Made by a program: the position numbers and the translations under genes. A stretch of DNA of 64,000 bases from UBA6168 sp964423205. GTDB taxonomy: Bacteria; Bacteroidota; Bacteroidia; Chitinophagales; Saprospiraceae. The stretch lies in contig CAYRDX010000012.1 of assembly GCA_964423205.1 (NCBI GenBank), positions 1 to 64,000 of the forward strand, read 5' to 3'. Below are positions 1 to 7,589 of the stretch, in pieces. Within the stretch, counting starts at the first letter, position 1. Each line of letters begins with the position of its first letter. Under the pieces are notes generated by a model, which saw only the letters and a list, made by a program, of their open reading frames with translations, had not been told where the DNA came from and made no database searches.

Positions 1-24
1 TGTTATTGTGAATATAGAGGAGAC

Positions 25-45
25 GACACCTTTTGGAAAGGTGTC
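25..45. repeat. Perfect hairpin, REP-like
   Basis: GACACCTTT and AAAGGTGTC form a perfect 9-bp inverted repeat around a 3-base TGG loop. The flank GGTGTCACCTC resembles the palindrome at 6960-6991, so the two probably belong to one dispersed family. The remaining bases of 1-190 show no gene or other signal. Confidence 0.6.
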
Positions 46-190
46 ACCTCTGCAAAGGTTTAAGTAAAGGCAAAAAGAGAATTGTTGTGTAGAATCGTTT
101 CATCTGGCATTAATTTGATTAAAGGGCAATAATGGGTGAAGATAGATGAAGCGATGGTATTTTCTGAACTTTAAATGTTCGGGTTGTTAG

Positions 191-1138
191 TTAATTAGCT
201 ACAAGATTGGAAGGTTGTTTTTTAAAATATTTCAGCACCCTTAATGCCCTTAGGGTATTCCATCTGCCAGGTTTTCCGGTAGCTTCCATATCGAAATGCA
301 CCTGTCCGGCATGTCTGGCCGGATTGGACCAGGTACCATCCGGCTTTTGCTTTTTGAGTAAAACATCAATCGCGTCCTGCATCCGTTCATCCCAGGGAAT
401 AGCGGCATATCGAAAATAATCCAATGCCCGTAGAATGTCGTAACGCCAGCGGCAGGGATAACGCAGGGCAAGGAATCTGTTGTCGATGACTTTTCCAGTG
501 TGGTCACTTCTAAAAAGCTTGTGCAATAGGATAAATTCCACCGATGATTTCTGAGCTTCCAACAATTCCGGCAAACGATAGGTGTAACCATTCTTTTTGT
601 ACTCAGTGATACCTTCCAGCACGGAGATAGTCGAGTGCAGGGAACTGTGTACCGCACCGCTGCGGTTCGAACGACAGTTGAAACCACCGTCAGGCATGAG
701 CTGTGAAAGTACCATGTCCACCACCGATTCGAGGGCTTTGGCTTCAGCTTTGAAGTACGAGGCAAAGTTGAGGAACATTCCATTGACGCACACATCGCTG
801 ACTTTCACACTGCCAATTGGCAATATGCCACCATCCGGACCTTTTTCTTCCCGCATTACCATTTCCAGGGTTTCCCTGACCTGTGGCTGTTCCGGTGGCA
901 AACACAGGTTCCGTAAATCGAGTAGGGTATAATGGGTGGAATTCCATTTTGGTTGATAATACTTCTGTCCCCAGTGCCCGTTTTTGTTGCGCTTTGAAAG
1001 GAAAGCTGCGCCCCAACCTTCAGTAGCTATCCTTTTTTGCAAATCCGGCCTTTCCTCAGCCAGCAGGTCGCGGTGGGTTTGAAATTGGATGGCAGTGTCG
1101 CCGGAGAGGAGAAAGGAGAGGGTGGGGGGAATTTGCAT
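191..1138 (-). CDS. Terpene cyclase / prenyltransferase-fold (alpha-alpha toroid) protein
   Basis: A 315-residue soluble protein without signal peptide. It carries repeated helical segments with Gly/Trp-rich turns such as PDGGF (middle) and KPDGTWS (near the C-terminus), which resemble the QW-type repeats of squalene cyclase and protein prenyltransferase alpha-alpha barrels. No DxDD-type cyclase acid motif is obvious, so the catalytic role is unknown; homologues are often annotated as squalene cyclase-like hypothetical proteins. The reading frame stays open 40 codons further upstream, but that stretch translates the intergenic repeat at 1163-1318, so I placed the start at the methionine of MQIPPTLSF. 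It is transcribed alone, downstream of the HipBST operon on the same strand. Confidence 0.7.
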   Translation of the reverse strand: MQIPPTLSFLLSGDTAIQFQTHRDLLAEERPDLQKRIATEGWGAAFLSKRNKNGHWGQKYYQPKWNSTHYTLLDLRNLCLPPEQPQVRETLEMVMREEKGPDGGILPIGSVKVSDVCVNGMFLNFASYFKAEAKALESVVDMVLSQLMPDGGFNCRSNRSGAVHSSLHSTISVLEGITEYKKNGYTYRLPELLEAQKSSVEFILLHKLFRSDHTGKVIDNRFLALRYPCRWRYDILRALDYFRYAAIPWDERMQDAIDVLLKKQKPDGTWSNPARHAGQVHFDMEATGKPGRWNTLRALRVLKYFKKQPSNLVAN

Positions 1139-1162
1139 AATTAGGAAATTTGATTCACATTC

Positions 1163-1318
1163 TTTTTTACCGCAAAGACACAGTGTTTTTACCACAGAGA
1201 CACGGAGAGCACGAAGTTTCACGGAGTTAAGCACTGCTTCTATCCTTGTGACAATCAATTCGCATTGGTACTCTGTGTTTCTAAGTGTTCTCCGTTTCTC
1301 CGTGGTTCAAAAAGGTTG
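1163..1318. repeat. Dispersed palindromic element (TACCACGGAG family), copy 1
   Basis: The left part has TTTACCACAGAGACACGGAG and the right part TTCTCCGTTTCTCCGTGGTT, which are imperfect reverse complements, so the transcript could fold into a long hairpin. Related copies lie at 3058-3200, 6432-6606 and 21351-21550. This copy artificially extends the reading frame of the downstream minus-strand gene. Confidence 0.75.
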
Positions 1319-1393
1319 AAGCCGAAAAAAGAGAGAATAATGAACTAATTCAATTTATGACACTCTTCTCCGCGTCCCTCTGCGTGCCCAAAT

Positions 1394-2413
1394 CTAAGCT
1401 GTCAACAGATTCCGTTTAGTATTGTACCCGTGCAGGTACCCTCTTTTCGAAGCCTCATTCAGGAAACTGCGCTGGGTTAATATTTCGACTGCCTTCTGTC
1501 GAACGAGAAAAGGTTCTATGAGTTTGTCAATCCGGCTTTCTATCAGGCCTATCCTTCTGCCGAATTCCGTAAAATCTGTACGACTGGCATGACCAGTCTT
1601 CTGCCAGGCCTCACTGCGGAAATCATCAACGAACAAACCTTTGGCGAGCGCAAAATCGCTATCGTCCACATGGAGTCGGGTATTGATGAGGTCATAAGCC
1701 GGACTGAGCAGATAATCGCCGCTATGTGATTCCAGGAGCGAAAAATTCTTAAGGTGGGCATCGCCGTTGGAGAACAGGAAATTGAATACTACGAGCACAA
1801 AAAACTTTTCCATCTCCACGCGCCAGGCTGGAACGTATTGCTTAATGAGATAACCCATGTTCTCATAACTGTAATTGTATTTGAAATTGGGTCCGGCATT
1901 CAGGGATGTTTTACCGGCCAGTGAAGCAAAGTCCTCTTTTCCCCATTTCAGCACTAAGCCCTCAGGACTTATCTCTTTCACATCGAATCGTTTGGTCAGA
2001 TAGGCAGGGGTGCCGTCTTTGAAAAATACCAGTGCATTTTCAGCGCTTGGGATGCCATAAACTTGTCGGGCAATTTGCATGGTCAGGTGTTCATTGGCCG
2101 GCACCATGTCCACATTCCTGAGGTCCCTGGGTATGGGCTTGAGGATAAAGGCCCCCCTTTCCCCTACCCGGCTAAGCCGCAGGCGTTTTTTTTCGAGTAC
2201 CATACTCAGCTTTTCCTGTACTCCTGAGATGGAAATAAAGCTCCGGTTTTCGATGAAAATTTCAGCGACCTGCTCATTTGTTCGGGGACTTTCATAATCC
2301 AGAAAAGGGCTGACCTTCCTCCCGTCGAACATCTTACGCAGTAATCCGGGGCTGTAGGATGAATAACCTTCCGCCAATGTACCAGGGCAATATTTCAGTG
2401 TTATGGGATTCAT
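1394..2413 (-). CDS. hipT: HipT-like serine/threonine kinase toxin (HipA C-terminal type)
   Basis: A 339-residue kinase of the HipA family that lacks the HipA N-terminal subdomain. Visible motifs: SISGVQEK with Ser61 and Ser63 matching the Ser-x-Ser Gly-rich-loop autophosphorylation site known in E. coli HipT; Lys92 in FILKP as likely ATP-binding lysine; NGDAHLKN with catalytic Asp218; AYDL with metal-binding Asp241. In E. coli, HipT phosphorylates tryptophanyl-tRNA synthetase; the target here is unknown. The gene overlaps hipS by 4 bp (ATGA), so translation is probably coupled. It is last in the order hipB-hipS-hipT. All catalytic residues look intact. Kinase family assignment is strong; the HipT label rests on the split architecture and the SIS motif. 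Confidence 0.87.
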   Translation of the reverse strand: MNPITLKYCPGTLAEGYSSYSPGLLRKMFDGRKVSPFLDYESPRTNEQVAEIFIENRSFISISGVQEKLSMVLEKKRLRLSRVGERGAFILKPIPRDLRNVDMVPANEHLTMQIARQVYGIPSAENALVFFKDGTPAYLTKRFDVKEISPEGLVLKWGKEDFASLAGKTSLNAGPNFKYNYSYENMGYLIKQYVPAWRVEMEKFFVLVVFNFLFSNGDAHLKNFSLLESHSGDYLLSPAYDLINTRLHVDDSDFALAKGLFVDDFRSEAWQKTGHASRTDFTEFGRRIGLIESRIDKLIEPFLVRQKAVEILTQRSFLNEASKRGYLHGYNTKRNLLTA

Positions 2414-2739
2414 GCGTTTTCCAATGGCTTAGTGGTGATGTTTCCGATGGTGTCAAAACGGGTGGTCAGCATGAGCAGGCCGAAATGGTCGTTTTCGTCG
2501 ATTTTATGAAATCTGCATTGCAGTTGTTTATTCACGCCTTCACTGAGCAGGTTGAAGAAAAATGGGAATAGGGAATCACTGCGATGTTCCTGTTGGCTTT
2601 TGGGCAGGGTCAGGCTGATGGAAGGTTTGCTGCTGTCCAGAAAATAGGTTTCCTCGTACCGGAATAAATAGTCATCCGGGGTCAACTCTGTAAGGACACC
2701 GGCTAAAATACCGTTCCGGTATATTTCCACGGCTCTCAT
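2410..2739 (-). CDS. hipS: HipS-like small protein (HipA N-terminal subdomain)
   Basis: A 109-residue protein corresponding to the N-terminal subdomain that is fused to the kinase in canonical HipA. It begins MRAVEIYRNGILAGVLTE, the usual start of this domain, and contains SISLTLP and FFFNLLSEG, conserved in HipA N-terminal regions. E. coli HipS has about the same length and is the direct antitoxin of HipT. I cannot tell which residue here replaces the inhibitory tryptophan of E. coli HipS. It overlaps hipB upstream and hipT downstream by 4 bp each, which favours stoichiometric production of the three proteins. Confidence 0.83.
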   Translation of the reverse strand: MRAVEIYRNGILAGVLTELTPDDYLFRYEETYFLDSSKPSISLTLPKSQQEHRSDSLFPFFFNLLSEGVNKQLQCRFHKIDENDHFGLLMLTTRFDTIGNITTKPLENA

Positions 2740-2972
2740 GATGAGCTTTGTTCAGTTGAGCTACTGCCAGGGGTTTTGACTTGAAGTTTCAACTCAAGAC
2801 CTAAGACCTGAGACAGTTTTTCCAATACTTCCAGTGATGGGTTTCCTTTTCCTCGCTCCAGTTTGTAAACCGTATTGGTGCTGATACCGGCCAATTCCGC
2901 CAGATGAGGTTGGGTAATTCCCAACTCATTCCGGCGCTGTTTGATGGTTTCGCCGATGTAATGAACTAACAT
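2736..2972 (-). CDS. hipB: HipB-like Xre-family antitoxin / autorepressor
   Basis: A 78-residue protein with one Cro/C1-type helix-turn-helix at about residues 8-60 (ELGITQPHLAELAGIS, then NTVYKLERGKGNPSLEVLEK) and a Ser-rich tail. It opens the operon and should bind the repeated TATAGTGTGATTTT sequences at 2973-2986 and 3034-3047. In E. coli HipBST, HipB binds the operator and augments HipS; by family knowledge the same autoregulatory role is expected here. The start codon directly abuts one operator copy. Confidence 0.85.
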   Translation of the reverse strand: MLVHYIGETIKQRRNELGITQPHLAELAGISTNTVYKLERGKGNPSLEVLEKLSQVLGLELKLQVKTPGSSSTEQSSS

Positions 2973-2986
2973 TATAGTGTGATTTT
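2973..2986. promoter_or_regulatory. Candidate HipB operator, proximal copy
   Basis: TATAGTGTGATTTT is an exact 14-bp direct repeat of 3034-3047. It immediately precedes the hipB start codon and would overlap the transcription start predicted from the box at 2991-2998. A bound repressor here would block initiation. No binding data are available. Confidence 0.5.
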
Positions 2987-2990
2987 GGGG

Positions 2991-3021
2991 TAAATTTAGG
3001 CGTGTCTTGTTTCTTTTGCAA
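2991..3021 (-). promoter_or_regulatory. Candidate hipBST promoter (Bacteroidota type)
   Basis: On the minus strand TTGC is followed after 19 bases by TAAATTTA, close to the Bacteroidota pattern TTTG-N19-21-TAnnTTTG (one mismatch in the -7 box). Predicted initiation lies about 7 bases downstream, inside the proximal operator copy. Confidence 0.5.
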
Positions 3022-3023
3022 GT

Positions 3024-3047
3024 AAAATCACAGTATAGTGTGATTTT
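3024..3047. promoter_or_regulatory. Candidate HipB operator, distal palindromic copy
   Basis: AAAATCACA and TGTGATTTT form a perfect 9-bp inverted repeat around GTATAG. The right half is contained in the 14-bp repeat shared with 2973-2986. It sits just upstream of the -33 element of the hipBST promoter. Confidence 0.55.
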
Positions 3048-3057
3048 GTTTGAGGTT

Positions 3058-3200
3058 TTTTACCACGGAGAAACGGTTTTTTACCACGGAGACTCGGAGA
3101 TTCACGGAGTGGCCCTTATTCAATCCTTCTGACATTCAGTCCTTCAATCCTTATAAGTACTCCGTGAAACTCCGTGTTCTCCGTGCCTCCGTGGTTAAAA
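3058..3200. repeat. Dispersed palindromic element (TACCACGGAG family), copy 2
   Basis: Starts TTTTACCACGGAGAAACGG and ends CTCCGTGCCTCCGTGGTTAA. The central part holds CAATCCTTCTGACATTCAGT followed by CCTTCAATCCTTAT. The reverse complement of this centre, with a few changes, is in copy 3 (6432-6606), so copies 2 and 3 flank the 3204-6365 gene in opposite orientation. The element ends a few bases from the 3' end of that gene. Confidence 0.8.
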
Positions 3201-3203
3201 CCC

Positions 3204-6200
3204 TCACCTCTCCGGCAAAATCAACGCCGGTAACGCAGCCGCAGCATAGGCCTTATTGAACTCAGCCACTTCATCCGCAATGATTCGATTCATCTCTTTT
3301 TTGCCTTTTTCCCACAGTGCAAGGATGTCATTTAGTCTGCTTTTCGCTCCATCAGTTGGCTTTGGAGCATAAGTGTCGATGGTTGTTTTCATGTTCAGGA
3401 ATTCCGAATTCAGCCTGTTTGGAAAATTGATGACATCCTGAAAAGTTTCCTGTTTGGGCTGAATCAGTTGTTCTTCCCATTTCACAATGGACTTAGTGGC
3501 TTTTTCACCGAGTTCGACCAGCGACTTTTGTCCTTCCATTTTTTTCAAAAGGGACAACCTGTTTTCCAGCTGACCTTTGACATTGCGCAATTGGGTGACC
3601 GATTGGTTGAGGTCTTTCACTGCCGTTTCGATTTTCATCAGCAGGGTTTGCTGCTCTTCGAAATCCGAATGGGATGCATTCAATCTGGGGTCAGGAAGTA
3701 CCCTCACGGATACCTCTGAAAAGGAATTGGCTGTACTCATTCTCAACTTATAAATGCCCGGTGCTGCATAGTGCCCGGAATAATCTCCCATAACGAAAAT
3801 TCCCTCCACGGCAGGCAGTTGTTCCCTTTGCAAATCCCAGCTAAAGCGGTTAAGACCCGGTTTGGAAGGTAAAACCTGAGGTGGCTGCGGCCCTCCCGGC
3901 CAGGATTTGAAGTCTTTTGGTTTCTGGTTGCTAAAGGTTCTTACCACATTGCCAGAGGCATCTATAACTTCCAATTTTAATTCTGTGGTGTCGCTGAAAT
4001 GATGTGGAAGATAATAATCGAAAATGACCCCTGCTCTTGGATTTTGGCCCTGGTATGGTGAGGGCTGCGGTGGTGAAAACAGCGTGAATTTGTAAGTATC
4101 CTTTGGAGTGAAAAGTTTCAATGCAACCGTATCGGGTTTCCCGAGTGATTGTTGCAGGGCACCCAAATCATCCAGTATCCAAAATGCACGCCCGGAAGTT
4201 GCAACCACTAGATCGTTGTCGGCAAAGGTCAGGTCGGTGATGGGGCAGGTGGGCAGATTGGACTGAAATCGTTGCCATTTTTCGCCGGCATTAAAGCTGA
4301 TGTACAATCCATGCTCTGTTCCAGCGTACAACAAGCCCCTTGCTTTAGGGTCTTCCCTGACCACCCGCACAAAATTGTCGGAGGGCAATCCATTAATGAT
4401 GCTTTTCCAGGTTGCACCATAATCACTTGTCACGAAAATCATCGGCTTCAGGTCGTCAAACTTGTAGCGTGTAACGGCAATGTAAGCCGTGCCCGGGTCG
4501 TGAGTTGATACCTCGATGGCGTTGATAAGTGATTCCGGCAGTCCGGGAGGGGTGACGTTTTTCCAGCTTTTACCTTCGTCGCGGGTAAAATGCACCAATC
4601 CATCGTCCGTGCCGACCCATATCACACCGGCCTGCTGTGGTGAACAGGTGATGTAACTGATGGTATTGTACACCTCAGCACCGGCAGCCTCATTGGTGTA
4701 AGGAACACCTCCCCAACCGTGTTTGGTAGTGTCGTTGCGGGTGAGGTCGGGGCTGATAGTCGTCCATGTATAGCCACCATTATCGGTTCGGAACAGCACA
4801 TTGGCACCATGATACATAATTTTTGGATTCTGTGGCTGCGCCACAATGGGGTTGTTCCAGTTGAAGCGGTATTTCTGGTCTTTCGGCGAAGTGCCAAGGT
4901 TCACTTGCGGGTATTGCATAATGTCTTTGACCATTTCTGTGGCATGGTCATACACATCGATTCCACCCTGAATGCAGGTGCCATAAACAAGTTTCGGGTC
5001 GTCGGGGTCGAAGGCGAGGAAGGCACTTTCGCATCCTGCTGCCGGATACCATTCCGATTCACCGATGCCTCCTCCAATGGTTCTGCTGGCAATGGCCATT
5101 GAGGAGTTGTCCTGTTGCCCTGCATAAAGGTGGTAAGGAAATCTTCTGTCGGTGATGACCCTGTAAAATTGTGCGGTGGGTTGGTTGCCCTGTGTTGACC
5201 AGGTTTTGCCTCCATTAAAAGTTATGCAGGCACCACCGTCGTTGGCCAAAATGATGTTCTGGGAATTTGCGGGATTTATCCACATATCGTGCTGGTCGAC
5301 ATGGGGATTGGGTATGGATTGGAAAGTGCGGCCACCGTCAATGGATTTCAGCATGGGAGCATTCAGTACATACACCACATTGGCATTATTGGGGTCGGCG
5401 AATATTTCGATGTAATACCAGGCTCTGGCCACTGTAATCCGCTGACTGTTCACCTGCTGCCAGGTTTTACCTCCGTCATCGGAACGGAAAACGCCGCCTT
5501 TTTCCGCCTCTATGTTGGCATAAACACGCTGCGGATTAGCTGGTGAAACATCCACTGCTATTTTACCCATTTCCTTGGGCAGTCCGTTTTTCAGTTGCTC
5601 CCAGGTTTCACCTCCATCAGAGCTTTTCCAGATGCCTGAACCTTTGCCGCCACTTCGCACCTGCCAGGGTGTACGCTGGTGATCCCACATGCCAGCGTAA
5701 AGGATTCTCGGATTCGAGGGATCCATGCTCAAATCCGCCGCACCGGTCGATGCATCGACATACAAGACCTTACTCCAGGTTTTTCCCCCATCAGTGCTTT
5801 TGTACACTCCCCGGTCTTCGCCTGGACCAAACAGGGCTCCCTGAACGGCAACAAACACTAGATCTGGATTTGTGGGGTGAATCCGCACAGCAGCAATATG
5901 TCGACTATTTGGCAGACCGATGTGTTTCCATGATTTTCCGGCATCGGTGCTTTTATACATCCCATCGCCATGAGAAGTCATTACCCCACGGACGGCGTGC
6001 TCACCCATTCCGACAAAAATTACATTAGGGTCGCTGGGTGCTATCGCAATTGCGCCAACGGAACCACTTTTGAAAAACCCATCGGAAATATTGCGCCAGG
6101 TGATGCCTGCATCATCTGTTTTCCAGACGCCTCCACCCGTTCCTCCAAAATAGTAAGTTTGAGGATTACCGGGTACACCAACCGCAGCCACAGAGCGACC

Positions 6201-6365
6201 ACCTCGGAAGGGTCCAATGTTTCTGAATGTCAGAGCAGAAAACCTATCTGCCTGAAAGGCGGGTTCCGGAACCTGCACTGGTGTTGAAGTCTTTTTCTTC
6301 TGGGAAAAACCAAAAATTGGAAGCAGGCAAAGCAGTGCCATGCCGAAGATGTGTTTGTTTATCAT
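3204..6365 (-). CDS. Secreted VPS10/sortilin-like BNR beta-propeller protein
   Basis: A 1053-residue exported protein. Residues 1-21 form a signal peptide ending FGFSQ. The first two thirds carry many propeller blades with sialidase-type Asp-box signatures (SxDxGxTW), for example STDAGKSW, STDGGKTW, SSDGGETW and SDDGGKTW. This is the pattern of VPS10/sortilin and xyloglucanase-like propellers, often annotated as glycosyl hydrolase with BNR repeats. The last third has an Ig-like segment (residues about 770-880) and a helical tail. Large Bacteroidota homologues are common; the substrate is unknown and glycosidase activity should not be assumed. No C-terminal T9SS sorting motif is apparent. The gene stands alone between two inverted copies of the TACCACGGAG element. 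Confidence 0.85.
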   Translation of the reverse strand: MINKHIFGMALLCLLPIFGFSQKKKTSTPVQVPEPAFQADRFSALTFRNIGPFRGGRSVAAVGVPGNPQTYYFGGTGGGVWKTDDAGITWRNISDGFFKSGSVGAIAIAPSDPNVIFVGMGEHAVRGVMTSHGDGMYKSTDAGKSWKHIGLPNSRHIAAVRIHPTNPDLVFVAVQGALFGPGEDRGVYKSTDGGKTWSKVLYVDASTGAADLSMDPSNPRILYAGMWDHQRTPWQVRSGGKGSGIWKSSDGGETWEQLKNGLPKEMGKIAVDVSPANPQRVYANIEAEKGGVFRSDDGGKTWQQVNSQRITVARAWYYIEIFADPNNANVVYVLNAPMLKSIDGGRTFQSIPNPHVDQHDMWINPANSQNIILANDGGACITFNGGKTWSTQGNQPTAQFYRVITDRRFPYHLYAGQQDNSSMAIASRTIGGGIGESEWYPAAGCESAFLAFDPDDPKLVYGTCIQGGIDVYDHATEMVKDIMQYPQVNLGTSPKDQKYRFNWNNPIVAQPQNPKIMYHGANVLFRTDNGGYTWTTISPDLTRNDTTKHGWGGVPYTNEAAGAEVYNTISYITCSPQQAGVIWVGTDDGLVHFTRDEGKSWKNVTPPGLPESLINAIEVSTHDPGTAYIAVTRYKFDDLKPMIFVTSDYGATWKSIINGLPSDNFVRVVREDPKARGLLYAGTEHGLYISFNAGEKWQRFQSNLPTCPITDLTFADNDLVVATSGRAFWILDDLGALQQSLGKPDTVALKLFTPKDTYKFTLFSPPQPSPYQGQNPRAGVIFDYYLPHHFSDTTELKLEVIDASGNVVRTFSNQKPKDFKSWPGGPQPPQVLPSKPGLNRFSWDLQREQLPAVEGIFVMGDYSGHYAAPGIYKLRMSTANSFSEVSVRVLPDPRLNASHSDFEEQQTLLMKIETAVKDLNQSVTQLRNVKGQLENRLSLLKKMEGQKSLVELGEKATKSIVKWEEQLIQPKQETFQDVINFPNRLNSEFLNMKTTIDTYAPKPTDGAKSRLNDILALWEKGKKEMNRIIADEVAEFNKAYAAAALPALILPER

Positions 6366-6431
6366 GGTGACAAGGTTTGAGTTATAAGCTCTAAATGTAG
6401 GGAAATCCTGAAAATGAAGGAGTGTTTACTT

Positions 6432-6606
6432 TCTTACCACGGAGGATGGAGAACACAAAGAAGCACGGAGTTTTCTATTACGGAGGCACGGAGAGCACTC
6501 AGGAACACGGAGTAGTGATAAGGATTGAAGGACTGAATGCCAGAAGGATTGAATGCCGGCTACACTGTGTATTTCTCCGTGCTCTCCGTGTCTCTGTGGT
6601 AAAAAA
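6432..6606. repeat. Dispersed palindromic element (TACCACGGAG family), copy 3
   Basis: Starts CTTACCACGGAGGATGG and ends CTCCGTGTCTCTGTGGTAA. The centre ATAAGGATTGAAGGACTGAA is the reverse complement of the centre of copy 2. The element lies upstream of the VPS10-like gene and touches the 3' end of the 6609-6932 gene. Confidence 0.8.
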
Positions 6607-6608
6607 CC

Positions 6609-6932
6609 TCAATGATTCTCAGGGCGATTCAAGACAGCCAGTTGATACAAATCCACAAAAAGACAGGAAGTGTTGTCGGTTTTTAGAAAGGAAGAAAAGT
6701 AGCTGTGTAGCCTACCACCGACAAATTGGCCAAGGAAAAAGGAACCTACCAAAACGGGAAAGGTGGTGAAAGCCCAGCCCAGGTTTGCATAAATGCGAAG
6801 TGTAACCACCAAAGGCACTGGCAGATGTATTGCCAGTATCCATTGAAGGCTAAACTTCCGGACATTGGCTCTCCAATAGCCAAAAGGGATGTTGATGATG
6901 AAAACTAGTAGAGCAACAGTCAATAAGTTCAT
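6609..6932 (-). CDS. Small conserved integral membrane protein
   Basis: A 107-residue protein with about three hydrophobic segments: LLTVALLVFIINIPFGYW, LQWILAIHLPVPLVVTLRI and FTTFPVLVGSFFLGQFVGG. The pattern NIPFGYWR plus HxPVPLV is familiar from small uncharacterised membrane proteins of several phyla; I know no function for them. The start is the methionine of MNLLTVALL; the frame is open 40 codons further upstream, but that part overlaps the palindrome at 6960-6991 and the end of the upstream gene. The last 25 residues look non-conserved and lie close to the repeat. Confidence 0.65.
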   Translation of the reverse strand: MNLLTVALLVFIINIPFGYWRANVRKFSLQWILAIHLPVPLVVTLRIYANLGWAFTTFPVLVGSFFLGQFVGGRLHSYFSSFLKTDNTSCLFVDLYQLAVLNRPENH

Positions 6933-6959
6933 AGTGAAAGGTGCTTTTGATATGTTAAG

Positions 6960-6991
6960 AGGTGTCACCTTTTCGAAAATCTGACACCTCG
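6960..6991. repeat. Hairpin, REP-like
   Basis: GAGGTGTCA and TGACACCTC form a 9-bp perfect inverted repeat with a 14-base loop. The same words appear in the hairpin at 25-45. It lies between two same-strand genes and may act as a transcript-end or processing hairpin. Confidence 0.55.
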
Positions 6992-6996
6992 AATAA

Positions 6997-7569
6997 TTAA
7001 TCGGATTGTGTATCCAAATTGGTTGAAAAATAATCTGTCGAATTTTCTTCAATGAGCTTTTTCAGATTCGAGTTCATTTTTTCGTTCTCTTTTACAAAAT
7101 AGGACTTCATAAAAAAGAAAATGGATCGGTATAAAATGCCTTTACCATAGGCATCCGTTTTTGAAAGAATACGGGTCGAATTTTCACTATCTGCAATGAA
7201 GTCCATAGTATTCTGACTTGTCAGGACATCATTGTCAATAGTGTTTACAAATTGTTCGTTTACCTTGAAAGTCAGAATCGTTTCTGTCATTTCCATAGTT
7301 TCACCTCTTTGCACTACCACAATGCGGTACTTGCTTCCGGGAGCATTTTTTTCTCCTTCCAGCAATTCATAACTTTTCAGTCCGTCCATCCAGTCGCCCA
7401 GTTTTGTTTCATCAGTAAACACAGCCCAGGCCTCTTCGATGGGTTTTTGAACGGTAAACTCTGATTCATAAGTAACTTTCTTGCTGAACACTCCTGCCAG
7501 AAGGAAAAGTGTAAACAGAGACAGAATGATTCCCAGGACGATCTTTAGTATTTTCATTGATGATGACAT
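6997..7569 (-). CDS. Membrane-anchored SRPBCC-fold protein
   Basis: A 190-residue protein. Residues about 7-27 (LKIVLGIILSLFTLFLLAGVF) are a membrane anchor. The rest fits a START/Bet v1-like (SRPBCC, polyketide cyclase) fold: YESEFTVQKPIEEAWAVF, then KLGDWMDGLKSYELLEGE, G-x-KYRIVVV and a long C-terminal helix. Such domains bind hydrophobic ligands; no specific ligand can be inferred. The gene follows the symporter gene by about 20 bases on the same strand, so the two are probably co-transcribed. Confidence 0.75.
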   Translation of the reverse strand: MSSSMKILKIVLGIILSLFTLFLLAGVFSKKVTYESEFTVQKPIEEAWAVFTDETKLGDWMDGLKSYELLEGEKNAPGSKYRIVVVQRGETMEMTETILTFKVNEQFVNTIDNDVLTSQNTMDFIADSENSTRILSKTDAYGKGILYRSIFFFMKSYFVKENEKMNSNLKKLIEENSTDYFSTNLDTQSD

Positions 7570-7589
7570 TTTAAGAAACAGTTCAGACC

